From Schaalia sp. lx-260 (GTDB lineage Bacteria; Actinomycetota; Actinomycetes; Actinomycetales; Actinomycetaceae), in the NCBI RefSeq assembly GCF_021083645.1, contig NZ_JAJNRQ010000002.1:372001-436000 (forward strand): a stretch of DNA of 64,000 nt, given 5' to 3'. Below are positions 1 through 7,173 of this stretch, piece by piece; within the stretch, counting starts at the first letter, position 1, and the number at the start of each line of letters is the position of its first letter. The position numbers were made by a program, and so were the translations under genes. A model generated the notes under the pieces. The model saw only the letters and a list, made by a program, of their open reading frames with translations. It searched no databases and was not told where the DNA came from.

Positions 1-1
1 T

Positions 2-424
2 TTCCGCAGTGCTGCAGCCTTAAATATGGATGCTGTTCTTGTCACACCTTCATGTGCAGATCCGCTGTACCGTCGTTCTGTTCGCGTGTCTATGGGAACG
101 GTGTTCCAAGTCCCATGGACTCGGCTGACACATTGGCCCCATCCCACTATCACTGAATTACATTCCCTTGGGTTTACTGTTGCCGCACTTGCTTTGTCGG
201 AAAAATCTTTATCTCTGGATGATTTTATTACCTCTCCGGCGTGCTGTGATCCTCATGCGAGATTAGCTCTAGTTATGGGAACTGAAGGTGATGGTTTAGC
301 ACAATCTACCATTGCCGCATGTGATGAGGTCGTGAAAATACCGATGGCTGGCGGAGTTGATTCCTTAAATGTCGCTTCAGCCTCCGCTGTTGCTTTCTGG
401 GCGACACGACATGTAGGCACATGA
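2..424 (+). CDS. SpoU/TrmH-family RNA 2'-O-methyltransferase, C-terminal part
   Basis: The gene enters from the left edge, and 140 codons are visible in a frame open from base 2. The visible part starts FRSAALNMDAVLV, which matches the 'GAIFRSA' substrate/SAM region of SpoU methyltransferases. It ends with the two hallmark SPOUT motifs: LVMGTEGDGL (motif 2) and IPMAGGVDSLNVASASAV (motif 3, the trefoil-knot SAM site). Such enzymes methylate a ribose 2'-OH in tRNA or 23S rRNA, but the exact target cannot be told from this fragment. The C-terminus is intact, ending FWATRHVGT. The gene is followed by mobile-element debris rather than an obvious partner. Confidence 0.88.
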   Translation, partial: FRSAAALNMDAVLVTPSCADPLYRRSVRVSMGTVFQVPWTRLTHWPHPTITELHSLGFTVAALALSEKSLSLDDFITSPACCDPHARLALVMGTEGDGLAQSTIAACDEVVKIPMAGGVDSLNVASASAVAFWATRHVGT

Positions 425-483
425 GTTAGGATCGCTTTCCTTTTCTCATCGACACGTATAGAGTATTTTGGCTCATTGGCCAA

Positions 484-494
484 GGGGGGGGGGG
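484..494. repeat. 11-G homopolymer tract at a putative IS left end
   Basis: Eleven consecutive G residues are followed directly by TCGGACTCAG. The tract lies about 60 bp after the methyltransferase stop and about 110 bp before the truncated transposase start. The order G-run, terminal sequence, short leader, transposase start is what the left end of an insertion sequence looks like, but no matching right end was found in the window. Long G runs also slip during replication. Confidence 0.6.
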
Positions 495-605
495 TCGGAC
501 TCAGTTTGTGTCGAGTTTTTGCTTGGACATTTCGTGTTGGTTTTTGTGCTGTTTGACCGCTGTTCTTGCGGTTAAGTCGGTGTTGGAGTCGGCTTGAATT
601 GAGAG

Positions 606-683
606 ATGGGGAATCCTCGATGCAAGATCTGCGGTGCAGTAACACAAAAATGGGGTAAGACCACTGCTGGTATGACCACATGA
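606..683 (+). pseudogene. Transposase N-terminal remnant (zinc-ribbon, IS1249-like)
   Basis: A 25-residue frame reads MGNPRCKICGAVTQKW followed by GKTTAGMTT and a stop. The CxxCG knuckle followed by a 'W/NGKTxAG' stretch is the usual N-terminus of zinc-ribbon transposases such as IS1249, where it normally continues into a second CxxC pair and an HTH. Here it stops within 25 residues and runs straight into an unrelated cell-wall-binding module, so only the 5' tip of the element survives. Family assignment is from memory of the motif and is tentative. Confidence 0.5.
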
Positions 684-883
684 ACGGCCAAGCCACCCCC
701 ACGCCCGCTCCTACTCTAAAGCTTGTGGGTAAGAACCTGGACGACCTTGCCCGTGAAGTCATTAACGGTGCGTGGAGTAACGGTGAAGAACACCATGCTC
801 ACCTAAACGCCACCGGATACAACTACGACATGGTGCAAACCCGAGTCAACGCCAAACTCGGATACTCATTCGTCGTTCAGTAA
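680..883 (+). pseudogene. Isolated Cpl-7 (CW_7) cell-wall-binding module, lysin remnant
   Basis: The frame encodes a Pro/Thr-rich linker (ATPTPAPTLKLVG) and then one CW_7 repeat. The repeat is recognisable by LDDLAREVINGAWSNGEE, the ATGYNYDMVQ stretch and the closing VNAKLGY. In the Cpl-7 lysozyme family this module binds peptidoglycan muropeptides and sits C-terminal to a hydrolase. No catalytic domain is present upstream, only IS debris, so this is most likely the severed 3' end of a cell-wall hydrolase gene. After LGY the frame reads through into SFVVQ, whereas the second copy at 3955-4056 stops directly after LGY. That suggests the junction with the bacteriocin cassette lies near base 866. 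There is no clear ribosome-binding site, so expression is doubtful. Confidence 0.6.
845..866 (+). repeat. 22-bp direct repeat, left copy
   Basis: This is the left copy of a 22-bp perfect direct repeat whose other copy is at 4033-4054, same orientation. It encodes the VNAKLGY end of the CW_7 module in both places. The two copies bracket the whole bacteriocin cassette. Confidence 0.85.
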
Positions 884-909
884 AACTTACATCGATTTGA
901 CATTTTCTG

Positions 910-938
910 TTGCATGCGCTTTAGCTATTCGATATATT
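910..938 (+). promoter_or_regulatory. Candidate sigma70-type promoter of the bacteriocin cassette
   Basis: TTGCAT (910-915) and TATATT (933-938) are separated by exactly 17 bp, close to the housekeeping consensus. They lie about 50 bp upstream of the bacteriocin start. A TTGACA at 897-902 could be an alternative -35, but it lacks a good -10 at the right distance. No operator is obvious. Confidence 0.5.
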
Positions 939-990
939 GAAAATATGTAAAGCATTGGGGCTTTACGCATTGGAGTCTCAGGAGAATATC

Positions 991-1305
991 ATGAAGCTTC
1001 CAAAGAAAGCTATCGGAGTTGTTGCGTCTGCAACAATGTTACTTGGGATGAGCGCTGGGGCTGCATTCGCTGAAGATCTGTTCGGTGGCGATTGGTACTA
1101 CGGCACAAATTACGCAACTGGTAACGCGAGCTCGTCTTACTATCATGGCTCACGGTGGCACTGGACATCCATTGGAACGAGTTCTGGGAAATATGAGCGT
1201 TCCAACGCCTCTGCAGGTAACACTGCTTCAACTTGGCTGTGGCGCACTCCTGGTTCTTCCGTGACCTTTAAAGCTGGAACTTCATCTCAGTCGGCTACTC
1301 GTTAA
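991..1305 (+). CDS. Lactococcin 972-family bacteriocin precursor
   Basis: A 104-residue secreted peptide. The ATG at 991 is preferred over an upstream in-frame start at 937 because AGGAG (980-984) precedes it at 6 bases and because it opens a classic signal peptide: MKLPKKAIG, a hydrophobic core, then AGAAFA with cleavage expected before EDLFGG. The mature part has the lactococcin 972 pattern: GGDWYYG near its start, a Ser/Tyr-rich stretch with SYYHGSRWHW, and a late AGNTASTWLW. It has no cysteine, as expected of this unmodified, Sec-secreted family, which inhibits septum formation by binding lipid II. The two genes downstream are the partners normally found with it. The target range is not deducible. 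Confidence 0.88.
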   Translation: MKLPKKAIGVVASATMLLGMSAGAAFAEDLFGGDWYYGTNYATGNASSSYYHGSRWHWTSIGTSSGKYERSNASAGNTASTWLWRTPGSSVTFKAGTSSQSATR

Positions 1306-1331
1306 GTGAGTATGGATGAGGAAGTGATGCG

Positions 1332-3227
1332 ATGATGCGACGTTTGGTGGTTTTCTGCGGTGTAGTACTGGGAGCCTTAGCTACTTGTATTGGTTTTTTG
1401 CAAGCCATTCAGGAAGAAAGCGTATTGCCCTTGAACACTTCAGACGTTGGTTTCATTAACTTCCAGCTTTCTGATATTCCACCTGCTGCCGTAGATGAGC
1501 AACTCCAAGAGGTTTCTTCACGGCAGTGGGTGGAAATCTTTCAGCTATCTGGCACTACAGGCATTAAAACTGTAAAAATTATTGCTCGAGGGTTTCCGCA
1601 GCCCACTCAGCTAAGCTCTATCACTTGGGTGAATCCCAGTAAAACTGGAGTCCTCCTACCCTCTGCTAATGCTACGGATATTCCACCTTCAGGCGTATAT
1701 GCACTGAAAGGAACTAAAGAAAATATCGCTGGCTTTAAGCAATGGTTAACTTCTCATGGTGCCGTGCATACTTGGGAACAGTACTCGAGTTTAGAATTAC
1801 TGCTACTTCCTTTGGCTTACCAAGGGGTGATAGCAGTAGTGTTGGTCACTGCACTACTTACTTCAATCATTATTATCGGCTGGTTTATTTCTAAACGACG
1901 CTCTCAAGTAGTGCGGATGCTTAACGGTTATAGCAACCGTCAGATTGTTATGCGAGATTTGTGGGATCTTATTTTCCCGCTTTTCAGCACTTGCGCATTA
2001 AGTAGTATATGCACAGCGATAGTCATATCGTTCTTTAGTGGCCGCATTCTACCTGTGCTTGTAACTGCAGGTATAATTCTGATCGTTATTGCTGCACTGA
2101 TTGCGGTTTTCAGTCTTATTGTTGCTGTGTTGTCTAGAGTGAAGATTAGTGAGTTCGCACAGCGTAAGCCACTACCTCTCTCCTTCAGTATTGTTAGTTT
2201 CCTGCTACGTATGGCTGTGTTGCTACTGGTATTTACAACTATTCCGCTTACTTTTTATGCTGCGCAGGTTGCTCAGTCAAACTATGTTGCTGCACAAAAA
2301 GCTAGTGAGTACTCTGACCTATATACTGCGAACTTTGGAGGTATTGTAGACGAGAACCGGGATTGGAATGCTCATGTAGAAGACTTTGCTAAACTCGTTA
2401 CCCAGTTAGAAAATGAGCATAAAATTTTCTACGCGAAGCTCTATCCCGAAGAATCTAACGCAATTAGCGGAATCGGCGTTGATTCAGTGGTGGTGTATAA
2501 CGAAGATGCCTTCAACCTTTTCTATGCTGATCAAACCGCTGATTTACGTGAAGTACCCGCGTCGTCTCTTTCTGCACAAACGCTATCTTCCCTCGGATTA
2601 TCGGCAGGGGATTTGCGTGTTTTCCTGCCAGAAGAATCCCAAGCGGTTATCGGCGTGCGTGGCACCGGACTGTTCCAGGTCGCTGAAAACCCCGTTATCA
2701 TCGTGTTACCACAGGTAAGTAAGGTACATAACGGAGATTTGTTGATGAGTCACGCGACTACCGGCGCGGTAATTTTTACTGATTCAGATAATCTTTTGAA
2801 GTCTACTTCGCAGATTGGGTTGAATCTAACCTTTGATAATATTCGCGATAAGAATGCCGTTTATGCTTCAGATCAACGCTTAGCCTATCAAGTGTCACTC
2901 TTTACGTTGGGTACGCTAATTGTTTCATTTCTCGCGTCAATCTTTATTTCCGCCCTGATATATGCAAACAGACGCAGGCGTGCTCTGTTTCCCCGTTATC
3001 TCAACGGAGCCAGCTGGACGATACTCTTCCGAGTTCCACTGGTAACTGACTTCCTTGGTTTAGTACTCGCACTCACGTTATCGCTAGTAATTGCATATGC
3101 CCTAAGCGTTAACCAACCTGCGTTTCTTATAGCAACTGTGATAGTTTTCGCTCTTATTTCTTTTTTCATTTATCGCCGTACTATACGTAAAGCCATGCTT
3201 TCCTTAGCCATTAGAAAGGTGGACTAA
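1332..3227 (+). CDS. Bacteriocin-associated integral membrane protein (DUF1430-like)
   Basis: 631 residues. The protein has an N-terminal TM segment, then an extracytoplasmic domain of about 130 residues. A cluster of TM helices follows at about 160-185, 210-235, 240-265 and 290-310, then a second extracytoplasmic domain (about 315-515), and three C-terminal TM helices (about 520-545, 560-585, 590-610). This FtsX/MacB-like layout matches the putative immunity or export permease that accompanies lactococcin 972-type peptides. It follows the bacteriocin by 26 bp, with GAGGAAG just ahead of the start, and is followed after 2 bp by its ATPase. Family knowledge suggests producer self-protection or export of the toxin. 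Which of the two is not settled by sequence. Confidence 0.85.
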   Translation: MMRRLVVFCGVVLGALATCIGFLQAIQEESVLPLNTSDVGFINFQLSDIPPAAVDEQLQEVSSRQWVEIFQLSGTTGIKTVKIIARGFPQPTQLSSITWVNPSKTGVLLPSANATDIPPSGVYALKGTKENIAGFKQWLTSHGAVHTWEQYSSLELLLLPLAYQGVIAVVLVTALLTSIIIIGWFISKRRSQVVRMLNGYSNRQIVMRDLWDLIFPLFSTCALSSICTAIVISFFSGRILPVLVTAGIILIVIAALIAVFSLIVAVLSRVKISEFAQRKPLPLSFSIVSFLLRMAVLLLVFTTIPLTFYAAQVAQSNYVAAQKASEYSDLYTANFGGIVDENRDWNAHVEDFAKLVTQLENEHKIFYAKLYPEESNAISGIGVDSVVVYNEDAFNLFYADQTADLREVPASSLSAQTLSSLGLSAGDLRVFLPEESQAVIGVRGTGLFQVAENPVIIVLPQVSKVHNGDLLMSHATTGAVIFTDSDNLLKSTSQIGLNLTFDNIRDKNAVYASDQRLAYQVSLFTLGTLIVSFLASIFISALIYANRRRRALFPRYLNGASWTILFRVPLVTDFLGLVLALTLSLVIAYALSVNQPAFLIATVIVFALISFFIYRRTIRKAMLSLAIRKVD

Positions 3228-3229
3228 TA

Positions 3230-3862
3230 ATGGGGTTAGAAGCTAATGACCTATCAATGAAAATTGGGGCGCGCACCCTATTTCAAGGTGTTTCCCTGCA
3301 ATGCCCTAAAGGAAACAGCTTGGCAATAGTCGGTGAATCAGGAGTCGGTAAAACCACTTTACTTAATATTCTCGCTCTAATACTTCCCACGCATTCGGGA
3401 ACCATCTCATTTGACGGAGTTGAAGCGCAAGCATGGAACGAACGAAAAATCCGAAAATTCTGGAAGGAAAAAGTTTCGTTTATTCTGCAAGACGCTGGAC
3501 TAGATGACAGTGAAACCGTTGCCTACAACATCACGCTTAAACACGGACTCCCATGGCGTCATACACAGCAGGAAGCATACGCAGCAGCCCAGCAAGTGGG
3601 GCTTGCAGACCGTTTAGAATCACAAATCGTGGAACTAAGCGGTGGCGAGCAACGCCGCGTAGCTATTGCCCGCGCGATCTATAAACAAGCAGACTATCTA
3701 TTCGCTGACGAACCGACCGCCTCACTAGACGACACCAACCGACAACTAGTGCAAGACCTACTTTTAGAACAGGTAGCAAAAGGAGCCACAGTTATTATCG
3801 CAACACATGACTTAACACTAGCCGCCGCCTGCGATCAGACCTATACACTCACGAAAATCTAA
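3230..3862 (+). CDS. ABC transporter ATP-binding protein of the bacteriocin cassette
   Basis: A 210-residue stand-alone nucleotide-binding domain with Walker A GESGVGKTT (about residues 35-43), a Q-loop in FILQDAG, signature LSGGEQRR, Walker B YLFADEPTAS and the switch His in ATHDL. It resembles the LolD/MacB-type ATPases of the lactococcin 972 group. It starts 2 bp after the DUF1430-like permease, so the two almost certainly form one complex energising immunity or export. It is the last gene of the cassette. What follows is the second CW_7 relic and a strong hairpin. Confidence 0.9.
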   Translation: MGLEANDLSMKIGARTLFQGVSLQCPKGNSLAIVGESGVGKTTLLNILALILPTHSGTISFDGVEAQAWNERKIRKFWKEKVSFILQDAGLDDSETVAYNITLKHGLPWRHTQQEAYAAAQQVGLADRLESQIVELSGGEQRRVAIARAIYKQADYLFADEPTASLDDTNRQLVQDLLLEQVAKGATVIIATHDLTLAAACDQTYTLTKI

Positions 3863-3954
3863 ACACCTATCCCAAATACTTGTGCTAACCAGACTTCTGT
3901 TATTAGACATGTAAACTGCGCTTGAAGCCATAATAAGCGTCTAAAGAAAGTGCC

Positions 3955-4056
3955 ATGACACATATAAGTTTCGGCAACGGGGATGAACACCAACACCACC
4001 TGGCCAATCTATATGACCAAGTCCAGGCAGGCGTCAACGCCAAACTCGGATACTAA
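3955..4056 (+). pseudogene. Second CW_7 module remnant, degraded
   Basis: 33 codons read as the C-terminal half of a CW_7 repeat: FGNGDEHQQHHL, a shortened middle, then YDQVQAGVNAKLGY and a stop. It aligns with the module at 680-883 (NGEEHHAHL, YDMVQTRVNAKLGY) but has lost the first half and a few central residues. The stop immediately after LGY and the hairpin 23 bases later look like the natural 3' end of a lysin gene. This copy is therefore probably the original terminus, cut from its 5' part by the inserted cassette. Confidence 0.55.
4033..4054 (+). repeat. 22-bp direct repeat, right copy
   Basis: Identical to 845-866 and in the same orientation, 3.2 kb away. It falls in the VNAKLGY codons of the second CW_7 relic. 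It may derive from tandem CW_7 repeats of one ancestral lysin gene or from a recombination event that placed the bacteriocin genes there. Confidence 0.85.
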
Positions 4057-4078
4057 CCCTAGCAATGCCTAGCCTTTT

Positions 4079-4140
4079 GAGGCTCCACGCTAGCCTTCTT
4101 CCCATCCGCGGGAATGAGGGAAGGCGTGGAACCTCTTTTT
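4079..4140 (+). terminator. Rho-independent terminator after the bacteriocin locus
   Basis: GAGGCTCCACGC (4079-4090) pairs with GCGTGGAACCTC (4124-4135) with a single mismatch. The inner CCTT/AAGG and CCC/GGG segments extend the stem, and five T follow. It would end transcription from the bacteriocin operon, or formerly the lysin gene. Confidence 0.75.
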
Positions 4141-4234
4141 ATTTCCCCAACGAAGGGGATTATAAAACCTGTGGTCTCAAGGCCTTACTGACTTATTGTC
4201 CCTTTCGTACTAAAAATAAGGAATAAATATAGAC

Positions 4235-4279
4235 CTGTGCCTGCACCAGAATTTACATGTCATTCTGATGCAGGCACAG
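4235..4279 (-). terminator. Large hairpin downstream of metS
   Basis: Two 18-base arms (4235-4252 and 4262-4279) pair with one mismatch around a 9-base loop. On the minus strand a T/A-rich tail follows. It sits 55 bp after the metS stop and probably ends the metPS transcript. Confidence 0.6.
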
Positions 4280-4334
4280 TGTTAATCACAGCAGTTTCAC
4301 CATCAGTGAGCAGAAGGTGTCTTGCGGCAAGAAC

Positions 4335-4499
4335 CTAGCACGTAACCTCACGTGGAACCTGAGATTCTTCGAAGTCCCAAGAAAGATCATGATCTTCTTC
4401 AGGTAAAGGAATGACGCGCAAAAGTACGATAGAAGCAACAAGACCTCCCCATACTAAAAGCATTGTCACTACCATCATTACAATAGCAGGAGCAGTCAT
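4335..4499 (-). CDS. metS: MetS-type small subunit of NSS methionine/alanine importer
   Basis: A 54-residue protein: MTAPAIVMMVVTMLLVWGG, one TM helix to about residue 27, then a short acidic tail (PLPEEDHDLSWDFEES). The single TM with a 'VWGGL' turn and the position right after an NSS-family transporter are diagnostic of MetS, the small partner that MetP needs for activity in Corynebacterium glutamicum (family knowledge). Its ATG overlaps the metP stop as ATGA, so the two are translationally coupled. Confidence 0.85.
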   Translation of the reverse strand: MTAPAIVMMVVTMLLVWGGLVASIVLLRVIPLPEEDHDLSWDFEESQVPREVTC

Positions 4500-6058
4500 T
4501 GTGAAACCCCCTCAGTCATCATTTCTCCGTCATTTACTGCATGTTTTGGCTTCTGATGTTTCCACGGTGCCAAAGTGAAAAGGATCGAGGCAATAACGCA
4601 GAGCGCCACGCATCCCCAACCAAATGTGAGGACATACCACGATGGGTATTCACCGTAACCACGACTAATGTAATCCACGATTGCCATAAACATCATGACA
4701 GCTAAAACAACGGGACAAAGAACACCTACGAGGAAATCCCAGATCGCTGGCACTTTCACAGAGGAAACCTTATTCAAATGCTCGCGTAGTGCGCGCATAC
4801 GGCCTCCAAGGAGCGCTGCAAAAAGAGTCATGACAATTGCTGAACCTACTACACCGATATTGTTAATAAAAGCATCAACAACATCCAAGGTATTCAGACC
4901 TGATGTTGTACCAAAGAGGACCAGTGAAACAACCATTGCGGGAATACCCATAATCATTGCGGCCGTCTTTGGCGCAAAACCAAATTTGTCTTGTAAAGCA
5001 CCACTGACCACTTGCAGTAAGGATAGTAAAGATGTGACTCCCGCCAAAACTAAGGAAGTGAAGAAAAGAACACCAAATAATGGGCCGCCCGGCATCATGG
5101 AGATGATTTGTGGGAATGTCACGAAAGACAAAATAGGACCACTTAAACCTTGTAGTTCAGAAACTCCAACACCTTGTTTGTAGGCCATGAAACCCAGTGC
5201 ACTGAATACACCGATACCTGCCAAGATTTCAAATGAGGAGTTAGCGAAACCTGCAACCAAACCCGTACCTGTCAGGTTAGAACGCGGCTTCAGGTAGGAA
5301 GCGTAAGTAAGCATGATGCCGAAAGCAATCGACAGTGAATAGAAAATCTGAGCGAATGCTGCTAGCCACACGTGCGGGTCAGATAATGCGCTCCATTTTG
5401 GTGTGAAGAAAGCGTTGAGTCCTTCTAACGCTCCCGGCAGGAATAATGCGCGTATCACTAAAACAAGGAAAAGGATGACCAACAAAGGCAAGAAAATACG
5501 GTTCGCCATCTCAACACCTCGTGAGATACCCATTCCCACAATCAGCAATACGAGTATCCATACGAGAGCAAGAGGGATAGCAACCGCTGCCACCGGAGAA
5601 AAAGAAAGGCTATCTGCGGAAGAAACCTGTAGGTAGTCACTGACAAAGAAAGATTTGGCGTCATCTCCCCACGCTTCATTCACTGAGTAAATAGCGTACT
5701 GAGCTGCCCACGCGATAACGGCAGCATAGTAGGTGAAAATGACAAAACAAATCATTACTTGGAACCAACCGATAAATTCTCCGGCTGCTCCAATGCGGCG
5801 CAGTGCCCACGGTGGTGTTCCACGGAATTTATGGCCTATTGCGTAGTCCAAACAAAGAAATGGAATACCGACCAGTAAAAGTGCTACGAGGTAGGGCACA
5901 AGGAAAGCGCCGCCACCGTTTTCGTAGGCAACCCCAGGAAATCGCCAAATATTACCCAGACCAATTGCGGAACCAATAGCAGCAAGAAGAAAACCTGTTT
6001 GTCCTGTCCAGGTCTCACGTTTTTTCGCTGGTGATACCGGCATAGCCGAATCTGTCAT
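4496..6058 (-). CDS. metP: MetP-type sodium-dependent methionine/alanine importer (NSS family)
   Basis: 520 residues and about 12 TM helices, with the SNF/NSS hallmark near the N-terminus: TGFLLAAIGSAIGLGNIWRF, the Na+ and substrate site of LeuT-like carriers. I place the start at 6058 (MTDSAMPVSPAKK), because AAAAGGAGGT lies 6 bases upstream. A further upstream in-frame start at 6196 would add residues with no family counterpart. The coupled small gene metS supports the MetPS assignment over other NSS carriers. The likely role is secondary uptake of methionine and alanine at the cytoplasmic membrane. Substrate is inferred from the pairing. Confidence 0.85.
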   Translation of the reverse strand: MTDSAMPVSPAKKRETWTGQTGFLLAAIGSAIGLGNIWRFPGVAYENGGGAFLVPYLVALLLVGIPFLCLDYAIGHKFRGTPPWALRRIGAAGEFIGWFQVMICFVIFTYYAAVIAWAAQYAIYSVNEAWGDDAKSFFVSDYLQVSSADSLSFSPVAAVAIPLALVWILVLLIVGMGISRGVEMANRIFLPLLVILFLVLVIRALFLPGALEGLNAFFTPKWSALSDPHVWLAAFAQIFYSLSIAFGIMLTYASYLKPRSNLTGTGLVAGFANSSFEILAGIGVFSALGFMAYKQGVGVSELQGLSGPILSFVTFPQIISMMPGGPLFGVLFFTSLVLAGVTSLLSLLQVVSGALQDKFGFAPKTAAMIMGIPAMVVSLVLFGTTSGLNTLDVVDAFINNIGVVGSAIVMTLFAALLGGRMRALREHLNKVSSVKVPAIWDFLVGVLCPVVLAVMMFMAIVDYISRGYGEYPSWYVLTFGWGCVALCVIASILFTLAPWKHQKPKHAVNDGEMMTEGVSQ

Positions 6059-6462
6059 GAAGATACCTCCTTTTAAGCTGAGGAAAACAGTATCCATATA
6101 CCACATTATGAATAAAAAATGACCATATAATGAACAAGATCGAGGAAAACCGCAAAATATCAAGCAGAAATAAGGATTATTCACCCACAGCGACATCCCC
6201 TATTCAGTAACATTTCATACTCACCACATCCCTTTCCCACACACTCGTCAACAGGCACTATGCAGCAGCCTCACAAGTACATGACAGATGAAGGTATAAA
6301 CCTGGAAAGTCCTTGAAAAGATTCAAATATTATTCCCCTTACTAGCACAGGAAAATATGCTTCTTCTGCGACCTGCTTCACCCCATCTAGCAGTGGGCAT
6401 TCGCATATATTTCGCGGGATAATTCCTCATATCGAATAGCAGAAGAAAAGGACAGCAATTCC
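6059..6462. other. Divergent intergenic region with a possible 21-codon peptide gene
   Basis: The space between metP and the LytTR regulator must hold both promoters. It also contains a 21-codon frame at 6357-6422 (+), MLLLRPASPHLAV followed by GIRIYFAG, preceded by AGGA at a spacing of 4. It ends 40 bp before the regulator. It could be a leader or signal peptide, or chance. No other structure stood out. Confidence 0.3.
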
Positions 6463-7173
6463 GTGATTCGTATTGGAATCGTCGAAGATGAGGCAGTATC
6501 ACGCCGCCTGTTGTGTGACTATGTAGCCCGCTATCAAAAAGAGTACGACATCGCCTGTGAAGTCTCGACTTTCCACGATGGTGCCGCTATCAGCGCAGGA
6601 TACAAACCGATATACGACATTATTTTCCTTGACATTCAAATGGAACATATGGATGGCCTTACAGCAGCACGTCACATTCGTTCACTGGATCAACAAGTTG
6701 TCCTCGTATTCATTACCTCAGCACCGCAATATGCTATTCGAGGCTATGAAGTAAATGCTTTGTCCTACCTATTAAAACCTCTGCCCTGGTTTGCTTTTGA
6801 GCAAGAACTTACCCGCTGTATTGCCACAGTCCGTAAACGTGCTTCCAGTTCACTACTCGTCCAATCAGGAACAAATATTCAACGTATCGCTATTAAAGAC
6901 ATTATTTACATTGAATCAATTAAACATCGTCTCGACATTTACACAATTGACGGAAAACTTTCAATGGTAGGCGCACTCAAAGATATGGAAACACAGCTTA
7001 CCCCTCATGATTTTTTCCGCTCAAATTCATGCTATTTAGTAAATTTGGCTCGCGTTCAAGGAGTAAAAGACCAAAGTTGTTTTATGACTGGCGGAATTGA
7101 ACTACGTATTTCACGTCCACGGAAAAAAGCTTTCCTCACAGCCCTTACACAGTACGCGGGAGGAATCCGATGA
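6463..7173 (+). CDS. LytTR-family response regulator
   Basis: 236 residues starting at GTG, with AAAGGAC upstream. Residues 1-120 form a receiver domain with acidic pocket VEDE (8-10), phospho-acceptor Asp57 in IIFLDIQM, and the conserved Ser/Thr and Lys in FITSAP and LLKPL. Residues about 130-232 are a LytTR DNA-binding domain (IIYIESIKHRLDIYT, FFRSNSCYLVNLARV). Such regulators (AgrA, ComE types) bind paired direct repeats and often control bacteriocins or surface traits in response to peptides. It overlaps the kinase gene by 4 bases (ATGA), so the two are one signalling unit. Targets are unknown; the bacteriocin cassette 2.5 kb away is one possibility. Confidence 0.92.
   Translation: MIRIGIVEDEAVSRRLLCDYVARYQKEYDIACEVSTFHDGAAISAGYKPIYDIIFLDIQMEHMDGLTAARHIRSLDQQVVLVFITSAPQYAIRGYEVNALSYLLKPLPWFAFEQELTRCIATVRKRASSSLLVQSGTNIQRIAIKDIIYIESIKHRLDIYTIDGKLSMVGALKDMETQLTPHDFFRSNSCYLVNLARVQGVKDQSCFMTGGIELRISRPRKKAFLTALTQYAGGIR

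Noticed and set aside
253-762. 169-codon minus-strand frame across the methyltransferase end and IS relic
   Set aside because: It crosses the SpoU gene, the G tract and the CW_7 linker, has no recognisable domain and no ribosome-binding site. It is a chance opening.
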